Shown one piece after another: positions 27,804-36,592 of a stretch of DNA of 64,000 nt (position 1 is the stretch's first letter; every line of letters begins with the position of its first letter). A model generated the notes under the pieces. The model ran no database searches, was not told where the DNA came from, and saw nothing but the letters and a program-made list of their open reading frames with translations. The stretch lies in contig NZ_CP116619.1 of assembly GCF_030409055.1 (NCBI RefSeq), positions 2,184,628-2,248,627 of the forward strand. Direction: 5' to 3'. The translations under genes were made by a program, and so were the position numbers. The stretch comes from Trichocoleus desertorum NBK24 (GTDB lineage: Bacteria > Cyanobacteriota > Cyanobacteriia > FACHB-46).

Positions 27804-28201
27804 TGGCGATTAATGAGGAAGCGTACTACGAGGGTGGTCCTCACATTGGCGATCTGATCATTAACCTGTTATTGGGATTCACCATTATTTGTATCCCCCT
27901 CACTGTCGGGGCAATTGTTCGGGCTTTGTGGGTTCGCTATCGCATTACTAACCGTCGGATCTCTGTAACAGGGGGTTGGATGGGACGCGATCGCTCGGAT
28001 ATTATCTATTCCGAAATCGCCAAGGTAGTTACTGTACCTCGCGGACTGGGGGGCTGGGGTGATATGGTCATCACCCTCAAAGATGGCAGCCGTTTAGAGT
28101 TGCGATCGGTGCCTAAATTTAGAGAGGTCTACGACTACATCAACGAGAAGCTTTCCACCAGAGCTCAGCAAGCTAGTGGGGCGGTAGGTGCTAAATCTTA
28201 G
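27803..28201 (+). CDS. PH domain membrane protein in the rnpA-yidC operon
   Basis: A 132-residue protein with one hydrophobic stretch (IGDLIINLLLGFTIICIPLTV, 15-36) followed by a bacterial PH domain of the YdbS/YdbT type: VRYRITNRRISVTGGWMGRDRSDIIYSEIAKV and LGGWGDMVITLKDGSRLELRSVP. Function unknown. It stands between rnpA and yidC, where many other bacteria have yidD. The same order occurs in Synechocystis (slr1469-slr1471) as I recall. Confidence 0.85.
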   Translation: MAINEEAYYEGGPHIGDLIINLLLGFTIICIPLTVGAIVRALWVRYRITNRRISVTGGWMGRDRSDIIYSEIAKVVTVPRGLGGWGDMVITLKDGSRLELRSVPKFREVYDYINEKLSTRAQQASGAVGAKS

Positions 28202-28310
28202 TCCTTAACCCTCCTAAGCTAAGAGCCTGAAAAAACTCTCTTACAATCAGCGCAGTCTTAGTCTTGACCAACAATACGGTTGTTTGCGATCGCCTAAACT
28301 CGCTTCCTTT

Positions 28311-28331
28311 AGCCCTTAAAGGGCTTTATTT
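28311..28331 (+). terminator. Possible weak terminator or attenuator before yidC
   Basis: The stem AGCCCT/AGGGCT with a 3-base loop is followed by TTATTTAT. It is 110 bases after the PH-domain gene and 82 before yidC, so it may reduce read-through inside the cluster. Confidence 0.45.
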
Positions 28332-28412
28332 ATGTCAATGCCTCTCCAGGCTGAATTAATATTAGATAGATTAGATTAGAACATTCAGAGCACGTAGGTT
28401 GACTTAGAGCGA

Positions 28413-29555
28413 ATGGACTTCGGTGTAGGATTTCTCTCCAACAATGTCATGCTGCCAATCCTGGACTTTTTCTACGGGATTGTGCCTAGTTACGGTCTAG
28501 CCATCGTGGCTTTGACACTAGTAATTCGCTTTGCCCTCTATCCTCTCAGCGCTGGCTCGATCCGGAGTATGCGCCGAATGCGCGTGACTCAACCCGTAAT
28601 GCAAAAGCGGGTCAAGGAAATTCAAGAGCGTTACAAAGACGATCCGGCTAAACAGCAGGAGGAAATGAGCAAAATTTACAAAGAGTTCGGCAACCCACTG
28701 GCAGGCTGCTTTCCCGTTTTAGTGCAAATGCCTGTGCTATTTGCGCTCTTTGCAACTCTGCGTGGTTCACCGTTCTCAGATGTAAACTACAGCGTTAACT
28801 TGCAAATCTTGCCTCAGGAGCAGATCACTCAAGTTCAGCTTCAAGCATTTGCAACTGCTCCTCAGAACATCTTTGTCGCTGACAAAATTCATGCGCCCGT
28901 TGTGGCTCTGCTTCCTGGTGGTAACCGCTTAGCAGTAGGCGAGAAAACCAAAGTTGAATTTCAAACAGTAGAAGGTAAGCCGCTAAGGAGCTTGCTAAAA
29001 GAGCATTCCGAAACTGAAATTCAACCTCGCTGGACAATCACTAAAGGAGAAGAGCGAGTTCGCATTGATGAAAATGGCAATTTAGAGGCTTTACAACCTG
29101 GAGAAGTCACTATTCAGGGGGTCGTTCCTGGTCTAGCAGCCGATAAAGGGTTTCTATTTATTGATGCGCTAGGGCGAGTAGGAGCTTTTGACGAAGACGG
29201 CGCGATCCATTGGGACATCGTCGGAATGGTGCTCTTCTTCGGCATCAGCTTGTACATTAACCAGCTCTTGTCGGGTCAAGGGCCTAATTCCAACCCTCAA
29301 CAGGCAACGGTCAACAAGATTACGCCCATTCTCTTTTCTGGGATGTTTTTGTTCTTCCCACTGCCAGCGGGCGTTCTGATGTACATGCTGTTGGCTAACA
29401 TCTTCCAGACCTTCCAAACCTTTATCCTGTCACGCGAACCCCTACCGGAAAATCTACAGAAGATTGTAGATGAAGAAGCTAAAACTTCCGGTGGCACTAG
29501 TACAGATAGAGAATCCCTACCTTTTGAACCAGGGCGAGCTAAGAAGAAAGCCTAG
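28413..29555 (+). CDS. yidC: Membrane protein insertase YidC/Alb3
   Basis: The insertase places proteins into the plasma and thylakoid membranes; Alb3 is its chloroplast form. Visible are the first core segment ([21 protein letters not shown] with the conserved membrane Arg), the cytoplasmic hairpin rich in charge ([35 protein letters not shown]), the [25 protein letters not shown] segment, and three more helices near the C-terminus. Between the third and later helices lies a soluble stretch of about 130 residues, with a small Ig-like part ([17 protein letters not shown]). The C-terminal tail is basic. The khpB gene follows. Confidence 0.95.
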   Translation: MDFGVGFLSNNVMLPILDFFYGIVPSYGLAIVALTLVIRFALYPLSAGSIRSMRRMRVTQPVMQKRVKEIQERYKDDPAKQQEEMSKIYKEFGNPLAGCFPVLVQMPVLFALFATLRGSPFSDVNYSVNLQILPQEQITQVQLQAFATAPQNIFVADKIHAPVVALLPGGNRLAVGEKTKVEFQTVEGKPLRSLLKEHSETEIQPRWTITKGEERVRIDENGNLEALQPGEVTIQGVVPGLAADKGFLFIDALGRVGAFDEDGAIHWDIVGMVLFFGISLYINQLLSGQGPNSNPQQATVNKITPILFSGMFLFFPLPAGVLMYMLLANIFQTFQTFILSREPLPENLQKIVDEEAKTSGGTSTDRESLPFEPGRAKKKA

Positions 29556-29595
29556 TTCGATCAGTTGGCAATTCGTTCCGGAGGACAGTCGTCAC

Positions 29596-30123
29596 GTGCA
29601 ACAAGGTCGAGAGTGGCTACAGGAGTTATTGACGTTAGTGGATCTACCTGTAGATGTACAGGTTGCTGAGCAAGCATCCAGCAATTTGGGTTCTACAGAA
29701 CCCACAACCAGTAACTCCCTAGAAGACAGAGCCAACTATTGGTTGACTATTGACGAAACCGAGCTGACTCCAGAGCAAATTCAACAACTGACGGGTACTA
29801 ATGGTGCTGTTCTGGACGCGATTCAATATCTTGCCAACACTATTCTTAATTTAGGCCAGGCTGAGGATCAGCAAAAAGCCTATACGATCGAGTTGGCAGG
29901 ATATCGCGCCCGTCGTCAAGCTGAGTTACAGGCTATGGCAGAGCAGGCAGCCGAGCAAGTTAGGCAAACAGGCCAAGAGGTTGAAATGAAGGCGCTCTCT
30001 TCCGCTGAACGTCGGCAGATTCATACATTTTTGCAGTCTTATCCTGACCTGGAAACTTATAGTCGAGGACGAGAACCAGATCGGCGCTTGGTTGTGAAGC
30101 AGGCGCAGACGGAGCCAAGCTAA
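29596..30123 (+). CDS. khpB: KhpB/Jag-like RNA-binding protein with R3H domain
   Basis: KhpB proteins bind RNA and sit next to yidC in many bacteria. The KH-like part (about residues 55-95, ELTPEQIQQLTGTNGAVLDAIQYLAN) and the C-terminal R3H domain (ALSSAERRQIHTFLQSYPDL then EPDRRLVV) are clear. The Jag N-terminal domain is absent, as usual in cyanobacteria. The open frame reaches back to 29470 inside yidC, but GTG 29596 has GGAGG (29579-29583) 12 bases before it and begins at the family-like QQGREWLQELL, so I chose it. Confidence 0.88.
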   Translation: MQQGREWLQELLTLVDLPVDVQVAEQASSNLGSTEPTTSNSLEDRANYWLTIDETELTPEQIQQLTGTNGAVLDAIQYLANTILNLGQAEDQQKAYTIELAGYRARRQAELQAMAEQAAEQVRQTGQEVEMKALSSAERRQIHTFLQSYPDLETYSRGREPDRRLVVKQAQTEPS

Positions 30124-30216
30124 CCAAGCATTTATCTACCATTGCAACCGAAACTCAAAGCTATAAATTGCTAGGGTAGAGTAGCATCTCAACTTTTTGA
30201 TTGGCACACAATCTGT

Positions 30217-30720
30217 ATGGACGCCATATATATTCCTCAGCTAACAAGAGCTCCTGAGCAGACAGAAGTTCTTGAGTTTAAAGAGTTTCTTCCCGATCTG
30301 GAAACCCTAACCCCCGTTCAAGGCCAACTCAAGGTCATCCATCGCGGCAACTACTTAGAAGTTTCAGCGCAAGCCGAGACCATCGTCACTTTGGCTTGCC
30401 ACCGTTGTTTGCAAAACTACAATCATCGCTTGGCAGTGGATACTTCCGAGCTGATTTGGTTGGATGAAGCAGCAAGTGATGCAGATGCGATCATTTTAGA
30501 TCGCGAGGTGGGACTGGAAGATTTGGTAGAAAGCTTGTCTCCTCAAGGTTCTTTTGATACTGGCAAGTGGCTCTATGAGCAATTGTGTCTTGCCATTCCC
30601 CAGCGACAGCTCTGTGATGAAGCGTGTGCTGGTATCCAGCTTTCGGACTCACTCTCTACTTCAGGAACGGATCGTCGCTGGGCCTCTTTAGAAGCGTTAA
30701 AAAAACAGCTGCCTTCTTGA
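30217..30720 (+). CDS. YceD/DUF177 family protein
   Basis: A 167-residue protein of the DUF177 family, linked in bacteria and plants to 23S rRNA accumulation. It has the CHRCLQNY motif near residue 65, a hydrophobic and acidic middle (GLEDLVESLSPQG), the EQLCLAIPQRQLCDEACAG motif and the end RWASLEALKKQL typical of the family. The four Cys could bind metal. It follows khpB in the same direction and precedes ycf46 by 28 bases. Confidence 0.88.
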   Translation: MDAIYIPQLTRAPEQTEVLEFKEFLPDLETLTPVQGQLKVIHRGNYLEVSAQAETIVTLACHRCLQNYNHRLAVDTSELIWLDEAASDADAIILDREVGLEDLVESLSPQGSFDTGKWLYEQLCLAIPQRQLCDEACAGIQLSDSLSTSGTDRRWASLEALKKQLPS

Positions 30721-30748
30721 TGTCGTTGTCCTGAGTTGGGTCTTCCTT

Positions 30749-32272
30749 ATGAACTTTAGTGATGAGTTCGAGCTACTGCTGCGAGCCCGCTATCCTCTGA
30801 TTTATATTTCGACTCGTGAAGAAGAGCGAGTGGAGGCAGCGATCGCGCAGTCTGCGAAACATCAGGGCAATCGAGCAGTTTATATCTGGGATTTCGTCGA
30901 TGGCTACCAAGGCAATCCCAATGACGTGGGGTTTGGTAAGCGTAATCCGCTGCAAGCCCTAGAGTTTATCGAGAAACTTCCCGCGACAGCCCCCGCAATC
31001 TTTATCCTGCGAGATTTCCATCGCTTTGTAGAAGATATTTCTGTTTCTCGGAAGCTGCGGAATCTAGCCCGATTGCTAAAGTCTCAGCCTAAGAATGTAG
31101 TTTTGGTGGCAGCACAAATTACCATTCCAGATGAGCTGAGTGAAGTCATCACTGTTTTGGAGTTTCCGTTACCTACTCCTACAGATATCAAAATCGAAAT
31201 TGAACGTTTGCTGGCGGCGACAGGCCAGTCTCTCGAAGGCCGAATTTTAGATGATTTAGTGCGGTCTTGTCAGGGTCTTTCTATTGAGCGGATTCGACGG
31301 GTATTGGCACGAGCGATCGCCACACACCGCGAACTGCAACCAGACGATGTAGATTTGATCTTGGAAGAAAAACGCCAGACAATTCGGCAAACCCAGATTT
31401 TGGATTTTTATCCCGCTACCGAGGAAATTTCAGACATCGGGGGGCTGGATAACCTCAAAGATTGGCTGTTGAGGCGAGGTGGCGCATTTTCTGACAAAGC
31501 TCGGCAGTATGGCCTACCACACCCTAGAGGCATGTTACTGGCGGGTATTCAGGGCACTGGAAAGTCCTTAACGGCTAAGGCGATCGCCCATCACTGGCAT
31601 CTGCCTTTACTCCGTCTAGACGTGGGCCGCCTATTTGCTGGGTTGGTAGGTGAGTCTGAATCTCGCACTCGCCAAATGATTCAGCTGGCGGAGGCACTAG
31701 CCCCTTGTGTGCTATGGATTGACGAAATAGACAAAGCCTTCTCTGGCTTTGATAGCAAGGGGGATGCAGGCACGACGGGTCGTGTCTTTGGTACTTTTAT
31801 TACTTGGCTGGCAGAGAAGACTTCGCCTGTTTTTGTGGTGGCAACTGCTAACAATGTCCAGGCATTGCCGCCTGAAATGCTACGTAAAGGCCGATTTGAC
31901 GAGATCTTCTTTGTAGGACTACCCAACCAGGAAGAGCGTCGAGCCATTTTCGCGGTGCATTTGTCTCGCCTCAGACCTCACAACTTAAAGAGCTACGACT
32001 TGGAGCGCCTCGCCTACGAAACTCCCGACTTTTCAGGGGCTGAAATTGAGCAAACCATTGTCGAAGCAATGCATATTGGATTTAGCCAGAATCGGGATTT
32101 CACCACCGACGATATCTTGGAAGCAGCTAGCCAAATGGTGCCATTGGCCCAAACCGCACGGGAGCAAATTCAATTTCTTCAAGATTGGGCTGCCGCTGGC
32201 AAAGCCCGTTTAGCATCTCGGCATGGTGGCTTAAGTAGCCGTGTCTCGCGCTCTATGCAATCTCCTGATTAA
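30749..32272 (+). CDS. ycf46: Ycf46-like AAA ATPase
   Basis: A 507-residue AAA+ ATPase conserved in cyanobacteria and some plastid genomes, reported to affect photosynthetic carbon uptake in Synechocystis. The N-terminal half is a RecA-like, catalytically weak part (LLLRARYPLIYISTREEERV at the start). The AAA core shows Walker A GIQGTGKS in RGMLLAGIQGTGKSLTAKAI, Walker B PCVLWIDEIDKAFSG, the second region of homology ATANNVQALPPEMLRKGRFDE, and the C-terminal helical lid FSGAEIEQTIVEAM. It closes the rpmH-to-ycf46 gene cluster. Confidence 0.93.
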   Translation: MNFSDEFELLLRARYPLIYISTREEERVEAAIAQSAKHQGNRAVYIWDFVDGYQGNPNDVGFGKRNPLQALEFIEKLPATAPAIFILRDFHRFVEDISVSRKLRNLARLLKSQPKNVVLVAAQITIPDELSEVITVLEFPLPTPTDIKIEIERLLAATGQSLEGRILDDLVRSCQGLSIERIRRVLARAIATHRELQPDDVDLILEEKRQTIRQTQILDFYPATEEISDIGGLDNLKDWLLRRGGAFSDKARQYGLPHPRGMLLAGIQGTGKSLTAKAIAHHWHLPLLRLDVGRLFAGLVGESESRTRQMIQLAEALAPCVLWIDEIDKAFSGFDSKGDAGTTGRVFGTFITWLAEKTSPVFVVATANNVQALPPEMLRKGRFDEIFFVGLPNQEERRAIFAVHLSRLRPHNLKSYDLERLAYETPDFSGAEIEQTIVEAMHIGFSQNRDFTTDDILEAASQMVPLAQTAREQIQFLQDWAAAGKARLASRHGGLSSRVSRSMQSPD

Positions 32273-32386
32273 AGCAAAGCAGGACTATTCGGCTGCTAGT
32301 CTTTACAAGCTATGGAAGATTCCTCAACTAAATCCAAATAAATTCGGGATCGGCAATGTAGAATACAGTCTGATTTGGTTTTAGCC

Positions 32387-32848
32387 ATGAAATGGTCTGG
32401 CCTGATAAACCTGATAAAGTTTTTGCTGGGTTTTGCACTGGCGATCGCTCTCCTAGGTCTAGGAGGAGTGGTAGCTGCCCGTTATTTTGTCACTAAACTC
32501 ACTGCTCCTCCCCCAAGGCCCACGTTTGCAAACGATAAGCCCGTTAAAGCTGCTGTAGCCGCCAAATCAGGTGCCTCCGGGAATACTGCGGCTCCTCAGG
32601 GTGACAGTTCAGCCTCACCAACTTCTGCTTTAGAACCAGGTGCCTATCAAGCTCGCGTCGTGCAGCCCATTGGTCTAATTTTGCGGGACGGCCCTGGCAG
32701 TAATTCTAACCAAATCGGTGGTATCGAGTATAACAGCCGGGTAGTAGTGCTAGAAGAAAGCCCCGACAAAGTGTGGCAGCGAGTCCGAATCGAAGATAGC
32801 GATCGCACAGGTTGGGTGAAAGCAGGTAATACAGAGCGTGTAAATTGA
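32387..32848 (+). CDS. SH3-domain protein with an N-terminal membrane anchor
   Basis: From ATG 32387, one membrane helix (LINLIKFLLGFALAIALLGL) anchors a short Ala/Pro/Ser linker and a bacterial SH3 domain (about 90-150: VVQPIGLILRDGPGSNSNQIGG, VVVLEESPDKVWQRVRIED, RTGWVKAG). SH3b domains often bind peptidoglycan peptides, so an envelope role is inferred. An in-frame TTG at 32375 is less likely. The helix coding region carries an 18-bp palindrome (32450-32465), probably chance. Confidence 0.8.
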   Translation: MKWSGLINLIKFLLGFALAIALLGLGGVVAARYFVTKLTAPPPRPTFANDKPVKAAVAAKSGASGNTAAPQGDSSASPTSALEPGAYQARVVQPIGLILRDGPGSNSNQIGGIEYNSRVVVLEESPDKVWQRVRIEDSDRTGWVKAGNTERVN

Positions 32849-33062
32849 TTAGCCTGATGAAGCAGCTTCCTTTTGGGACTCATATTTTGCAGGATCGTCT
32901 GACTCAACCAACCACTTCACATCACCAGTTAGTTCTCCAGACAAAATAAATTCTCTGTAAAATTACTGATTGACCCCAATAGAAATGCCATAAAATACAG
33001 CCAATAGAGTTTGAGACAGTCCTCTAGCTTTGGCTTGTGAGTCAGCACTTTACAGAAGTTCT

Positions 33063-34160
33063 ATGGAAAACCTTGCCTACCTTCACCTAGCCTCGACCTA
33101 CGAGACGACTCCTTTGAGTCAGCTGGCTCCAACCAATTTTCGCCTTTCCTCATTTAATGCACTTAATCCACTGAAAGGCTTAAGGCTGCCTAGCTGGATT
33201 TTACTTAAGCTATTGCCAGTTGTCGTTATGCTGTCTATCGTCAGCTTGGTCAGTGCCGCCCATGCCCTAGAGAATGGTGATAGTGGGCTTGAAGTAACAG
33301 AACTGCAAACTCGACTCAGCAACCAAGGATACTATGACGGTCCTATTACAGGCTACTATGGCCCCCTGACTCAAGAGGCAGTAATTAGATTTCAGCAAGA
33401 GCGGGGGCTGGCTGCTGATGGGATTGCAGGTGAGAGAACTTTATCAGCATTAGAAGGTTTCAACCCAACAACGACTGCATCAGGCACATCAGGAGCCCTA
33501 AGATTAGGTGCTACAGGGGACGCAGTCAGTACTTTGCAAAATTCTTTGCGGGCAGCAGGATTTTATGAAGATGCAACGACAGGATATTTTGGGTCTTCAA
33601 CTGAAACCGCTGTCATTAGATTTCAGCAGGCGAATGCCTTAGAACCAGACGGGATTGTTGGCTCCAACACGCAGGCAGCTCTGCGGAGTTACACAAGCCC
33701 AACTGCAACGACATTTTACCCAACTCAGTCTTATAACAGTTCTTTTCCCACTCCTATCTCCAGCAGTGGTTCATCGCTGAGCAGAGGCGATAGTGGTGCT
33801 GCTGTCACAAACTTACAAACTAGACTTAAAACCGCAGGCTTCTTCGACGGCCCTATCACAGGTTACTTTGGCTCTCTAACTGAAACCGCTGTCATTCGCT
33901 TCCAGCAAGCTAGGGGACTTCCTGCCAATGGTATTGTAGGTAGCGCTACTTTAGCAGCATTACCTGGTTCGACGTCTAATCCAAGCGGAACCGTCGCCAA
34001 TCAATTCAGCGTTTTGGAGTTACAACGACGATTAAAAGCTAGAGGCTTCTATGCAGGCTCATTAGATGGAGACATGGGGCCCTCAACACAAAGAGCGATC
34101 GCGGCAGCTCAGCGTTTTTATGGGGTCAGCGATCGCGACGTTCGCAATGGGCAATTTTAG
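33063..34160 (+). CDS. Exported protein with four peptidoglycan-binding repeats
   Basis: After an atypically long N-terminal stretch with a hydrophobic segment (WILLKLLPVVVMLSIVSLVS, cut near AHA-LE), the protein contains three full PG_binding_1 domains, each starting LExGDSG-like and ending FQQxxGLxxDGIxGxxTLxAL (for example VTELQTRLSNQGYYDGPITG and VTNLQTRLKTAGFFDGPITG), and a fourth shorter one at the C-terminus (VLELQRRLKARGFYAGSLDG). Spacers are Ser/Thr-rich. No catalytic domain is present, so it probably binds cell wall. ATG 33063 is preferred over GTG-type starts upstream. Confidence 0.88.
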   Translation: MENLAYLHLASTYETTPLSQLAPTNFRLSSFNALNPLKGLRLPSWILLKLLPVVVMLSIVSLVSAAHALENGDSGLEVTELQTRLSNQGYYDGPITGYYGPLTQEAVIRFQQERGLAADGIAGERTLSALEGFNPTTTASGTSGALRLGATGDAVSTLQNSLRAAGFYEDATTGYFGSSTETAVIRFQQANALEPDGIVGSNTQAALRSYTSPTATTFYPTQSYNSSFPTPISSSGSSLSRGDSGAAVTNLQTRLKTAGFFDGPITGYFGSLTETAVIRFQQARGLPANGIVGSATLAALPGSTSNPSGTVANQFSVLELQRRLKARGFYAGSLDGDMGPSTQRAIAAAQRFYGVSDRDVRNGQF

Positions 34161-34181
34161 TACCTAAAACACCTTAATTTT

Positions 34182-34634
34182 TTACATTGGCGTTAATGAA
34201 CGTTGGCAAGTTGGGCAGATAGCATGAATTGACAACTGGCAATCCAGCAGATGATATCCCTCTTTCTGCGCCGTTTTTGTGCCGATTTTTAGAATCGAGT
34301 CACTCTTAAACTCAGTTGTTTTATTACAGCGGACGCAAATGAGATGGTGGTGATAGTAGGGATAGGGTTGGTTTAGCTCGTAATGTTTGTGGCCCTCTGC
34401 CAGCTCTAGTTCGCGCAGAATTCCCATCCGGGCCATTAACTTCAGAGTCCGGTAGATGGTGGATAGGCTGATTCGCTCCCCATCGGTTTGCAGTTCATTA
34501 TACAGATCTTCAGCACTCAGATGATTTCCCTTGGGGAGATTCTGAAACACTTGCAAAATAGTCTCTCGTTGCGGTGTTAGACGCCAGCCTCGCTCGTTCA
34601 GTTCAGCCTTTAGTGAAGACGTGGTGTAGAGAGA
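34182..34634 (-). CDS. fur: Fur-family metalloregulator (FurA-like)
   Basis: A DNA-binding repressor that uses a metal ion as co-repressor. The winged helix (SLKAELNERGWRLTPQRETILQVF, then ISLSTIYRTLKLMARMGILREL) precedes the dimerisation domain with PYYHHHLICVRCNKT (metal His plus CxxC) and HAICPTCQRS (second CxxC). The sequence is closest, from memory, to Anabaena FurA rather than Zur or PerR. ATG 34634 (MSLYTTSS) fits that family; ATG 34652 would add six residues. A spaced inverted repeat lies 49 bases upstream and could be an autoregulatory site. Confidence 0.88.
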   Translation of the reverse strand, partial: SLYTTSSLKAELNERGWRLTPQRETILQVFQNLPKGNHLSAEDLYNELQTDGERISLSTIYRTLKLMARMGILRELELAEGHKHYELNQPYPYYHHHLICVRCNKTTEFKSDSILKIGTKTAQKEGYHLLDCQLSIHAICPTCQRSLTPM

Positions 34635-34682
34635 CATAAACAACCTTCCCAATAAAGTCTCTTATTGAGAAGGATACACAAT

Positions 34683-34716
34683 CAACAAGGTTATTATCAA
34701 GAGAATCACCTTGTTG
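34683..34716. promoter_or_regulatory. Inverted repeat upstream of the Fur-family gene
   Basis: CAACAAGGT and its exact reverse complement ACCTTGTTG flank 16 bases (TATTATCAAGAGAATC). The position is 49-82 bases before the ATG at 34634. The spaced perfect 9-bp arms suit a protein operator better than an RNA hairpin; the binding protein is not known. Confidence 0.6.
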
Positions 34717-34838
34717 ACAATAATATTTAATTAAGTGGCTGGTACGAATCTACCATTATTTAGAGTCGACCCGAAAGCCCCCGAAAGTCCTAGGAACGGT
34801 TGGCCCTCAGAAACCTCTCTAGGCATTCGTAGCAGCTC

Positions 34839-36086
34839 TTAGCTCAGAGATTCTAGATAATCTCGCACCCGGTTACGACGCTTGGGCTGACGCAGTTTTT
34901 GCAAAGCTTTCGCTTCAATCTGACGGACTCGTTCCCGCGATAAGTCTAAAGCCCGACCAATTTCAGCCAAGGAGTAAGGATGACCATCCCCTAAGCCGAA
35001 CCGCATCAAAATCACATCCCGCTCCCGACTAGTGAGGTCTGTCAGCAGCTGTTGAAGATCCCGACGCAGAGATTCGCGCATCAAAATCTCTTCAGGTGAG
35101 ACATCTTCAGTTTCTAGCAAATCTCCCAGTTCTGTATCTTTTTCTTTACCCACTTTGGTTTCGAGGGAAACAGAGCGGGGGACTCGCAACAATACTTCTC
35201 TGACTTGGGGAGCAGTCATTTCTAGCTCTTTGGCAATGTCCTCAATAGTGGCCATGCGCCCTTTTTCTTGAGAAATTTTGCGTTGAGCTTTTTTAATTTT
35301 GTTTAGCTTTTCTGTGATGTGAACAGGTAGGCGGATCGTACGGCTCTGAGTCGCGATCGCCCGGGTAATGCCTTGGCGAATCCACCAGTAGGCATAGGTA
35401 CTGAAGCGATAACCTTTGGTGGGATCAAACTTCTCTACGGCACGCTCTAAGCCCAGGGTGCCTTCTTGAATCAAATCCAGCAGTTCTAAGCCCCGATTCT
35501 GGTACTTCTTAGCAACGGATACGACCAAGCGTAAGTTCGCTTTGATCATGTGTTCCTTGGCTCGCAGACCTTCTGTTTGGATCTGCTCCAGCTCTGTCAC
35601 TTCTAGCGCGACAACCTCGGCCCAGCGACGTTTTCCTTGAGCCACAATGGGCTTTAAATCCGCGACAGTAACGCCTGCTTGAGCAGCCCAGCGCTCTAAG
35701 GAAGGTCGATGACCTAATTGAGACGCTAAACAGTCATGAGCTTCAATTAAATCAACGTAACGCTTAATAGGCTCATCCCCTGCCGTTGCCACTTCATTCC
35801 GTAGCTCCAGCAATCGCATGTAGCGCTGAACTCTTTGGGCTTCTGAAACCTCTTCATCTCGCCCCAACAAGCGAACCCGACCAATTTCTTGGAGATACAA
35901 GCGCACCAAATCGGTAGTGCGGCGGCTCACATTTTTGCGTACCCCACCGACTGGATCGGCATACCCCATGTCTAAGTCAACGAGATCATCTACACTTGGC
36001 TCGATGTCCTCATTGCTCAACCGAAAGCTAGTAGCGTTCAGTTGATCGTCATATTCTGCATCAGCGTAAAAAGATGTTGCTGGCAT
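34839..36086 (-). CDS. sigC: Group 2 RNA polymerase sigma factor, SigC type
   Basis: A sigma-70 family factor. The N-terminus MPATSFYADAEYDDQ is the start I remember for SigC-type factors of filamentous cyanobacteria, and not the SigA start. Region 1.2 is VRLYLQEIGRVRLLGRDEEV, region 2 is NLRLVVSVAKKYQNRGLELLDLIQEG and FSTYAYWWIRQGITRAI, region 3 is LNKIKKAQRKISQEKGR, and region 4 ends LAEIGRALDLSRERVRQIEA. SigC factors are linked with stationary phase, nitrogen and carbon response, and heterocyst development. The DNA-binding regions are intact. The SigC group is fairly sure; the exact role is not readable. Confidence 0.85.
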   Translation of the reverse strand: MPATSFYADAEYDDQLNATSFRLSNEDIEPSVDDLVDLDMGYADPVGGVRKNVSRRTTDLVRLYLQEIGRVRLLGRDEEVSEAQRVQRYMRLLELRNEVATAGDEPIKRYVDLIEAHDCLASQLGHRPSLERWAAQAGVTVADLKPIVAQGKRRWAEVVALEVTELEQIQTEGLRAKEHMIKANLRLVVSVAKKYQNRGLELLDLIQEGTLGLERAVEKFDPTKGYRFSTYAYWWIRQGITRAIATQSRTIRLPVHITEKLNKIKKAQRKISQEKGRMATIEDIAKELEMTAPQVREVLLRVPRSVSLETKVGKEKDTELGDLLETEDVSPEEILMRESLRRDLQQLLTDLTSRERDVILMRFGLGDGHPYSLAEIGRALDLSRERVRQIEAKALQKLRQPKRRNRVRDYLESLS

Positions 36087-36592
36087 AGTGATCGTCTCAG
36101 TCGCTCCGGGTAATTATGGGGCTTGCTAGCTAGGTCTCGCTGCTATTGTTCCCGTCATGTCAGACTTCAGAACGCTGCTGAGAGTTCCACAGTCAAATCC
36201 GTCAAGCTTTCTTAACATGATTTGAGCCATAACCATCAGCGGCAAATTCAACAGCCAGACCTCCTAGGTAAGATTTGAGTCCTAACGGCTCAAGGGCTAG
36301 CTTCACGCTTCAATTAGCTCTACAGTAGGCACCCGTCTTGTTACTCGCACCCAATTTGAGATCTACTCCTAGGCAGATGCAGTTAAAACCTGTTTTACCT
36401 AACTATCCAAACTATAAGGAGGGAATGGGAAAGCATGAGTGACTCAGGTCAGGTGTTAGGTTAATCTACATCACCCCATCCAGCATTTCCTGATCACTAG
36501 ACGAATTTCACTAGATCTGCACCTAGAAATGATTTCTAATTAAGCTTTGATGTAGGTTGTACCAACTCAACGTCGCTTCTATAGAATCGCTT
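36087..36592. other. Intergenic region upstream of sigC and downstream of gpsA
   Basis: A 500-base stretch with no ORF of note. It must hold the sigC promoter. No tRNA, clear repeat or terminator was found. Confidence 0.5.

Noticed and set aside
32450-32465. CTCCTAG-GT-CTAGGAG palindrome in the SH3 gene
   Set aside because: It lies within codons for a Leu/Gly membrane helix and is short enough to be chance.
33271-34115. Repeated DNA in the peptidoglycan-binding gene as a CRISPR-like or tandem repeat array
   Set aside because: The repeats are diverged protein domains (PG_binding_1) of about 70 residues, not DNA repeats with spacers.
34839-36086. Calling this sigma factor SigA/RpoD
   Set aside because: Its start MPATSFYADAEY and region 1.2 (RVRLLGRDEEVSEAQ) match group 2 SigC-type factors, not the principal SigA.
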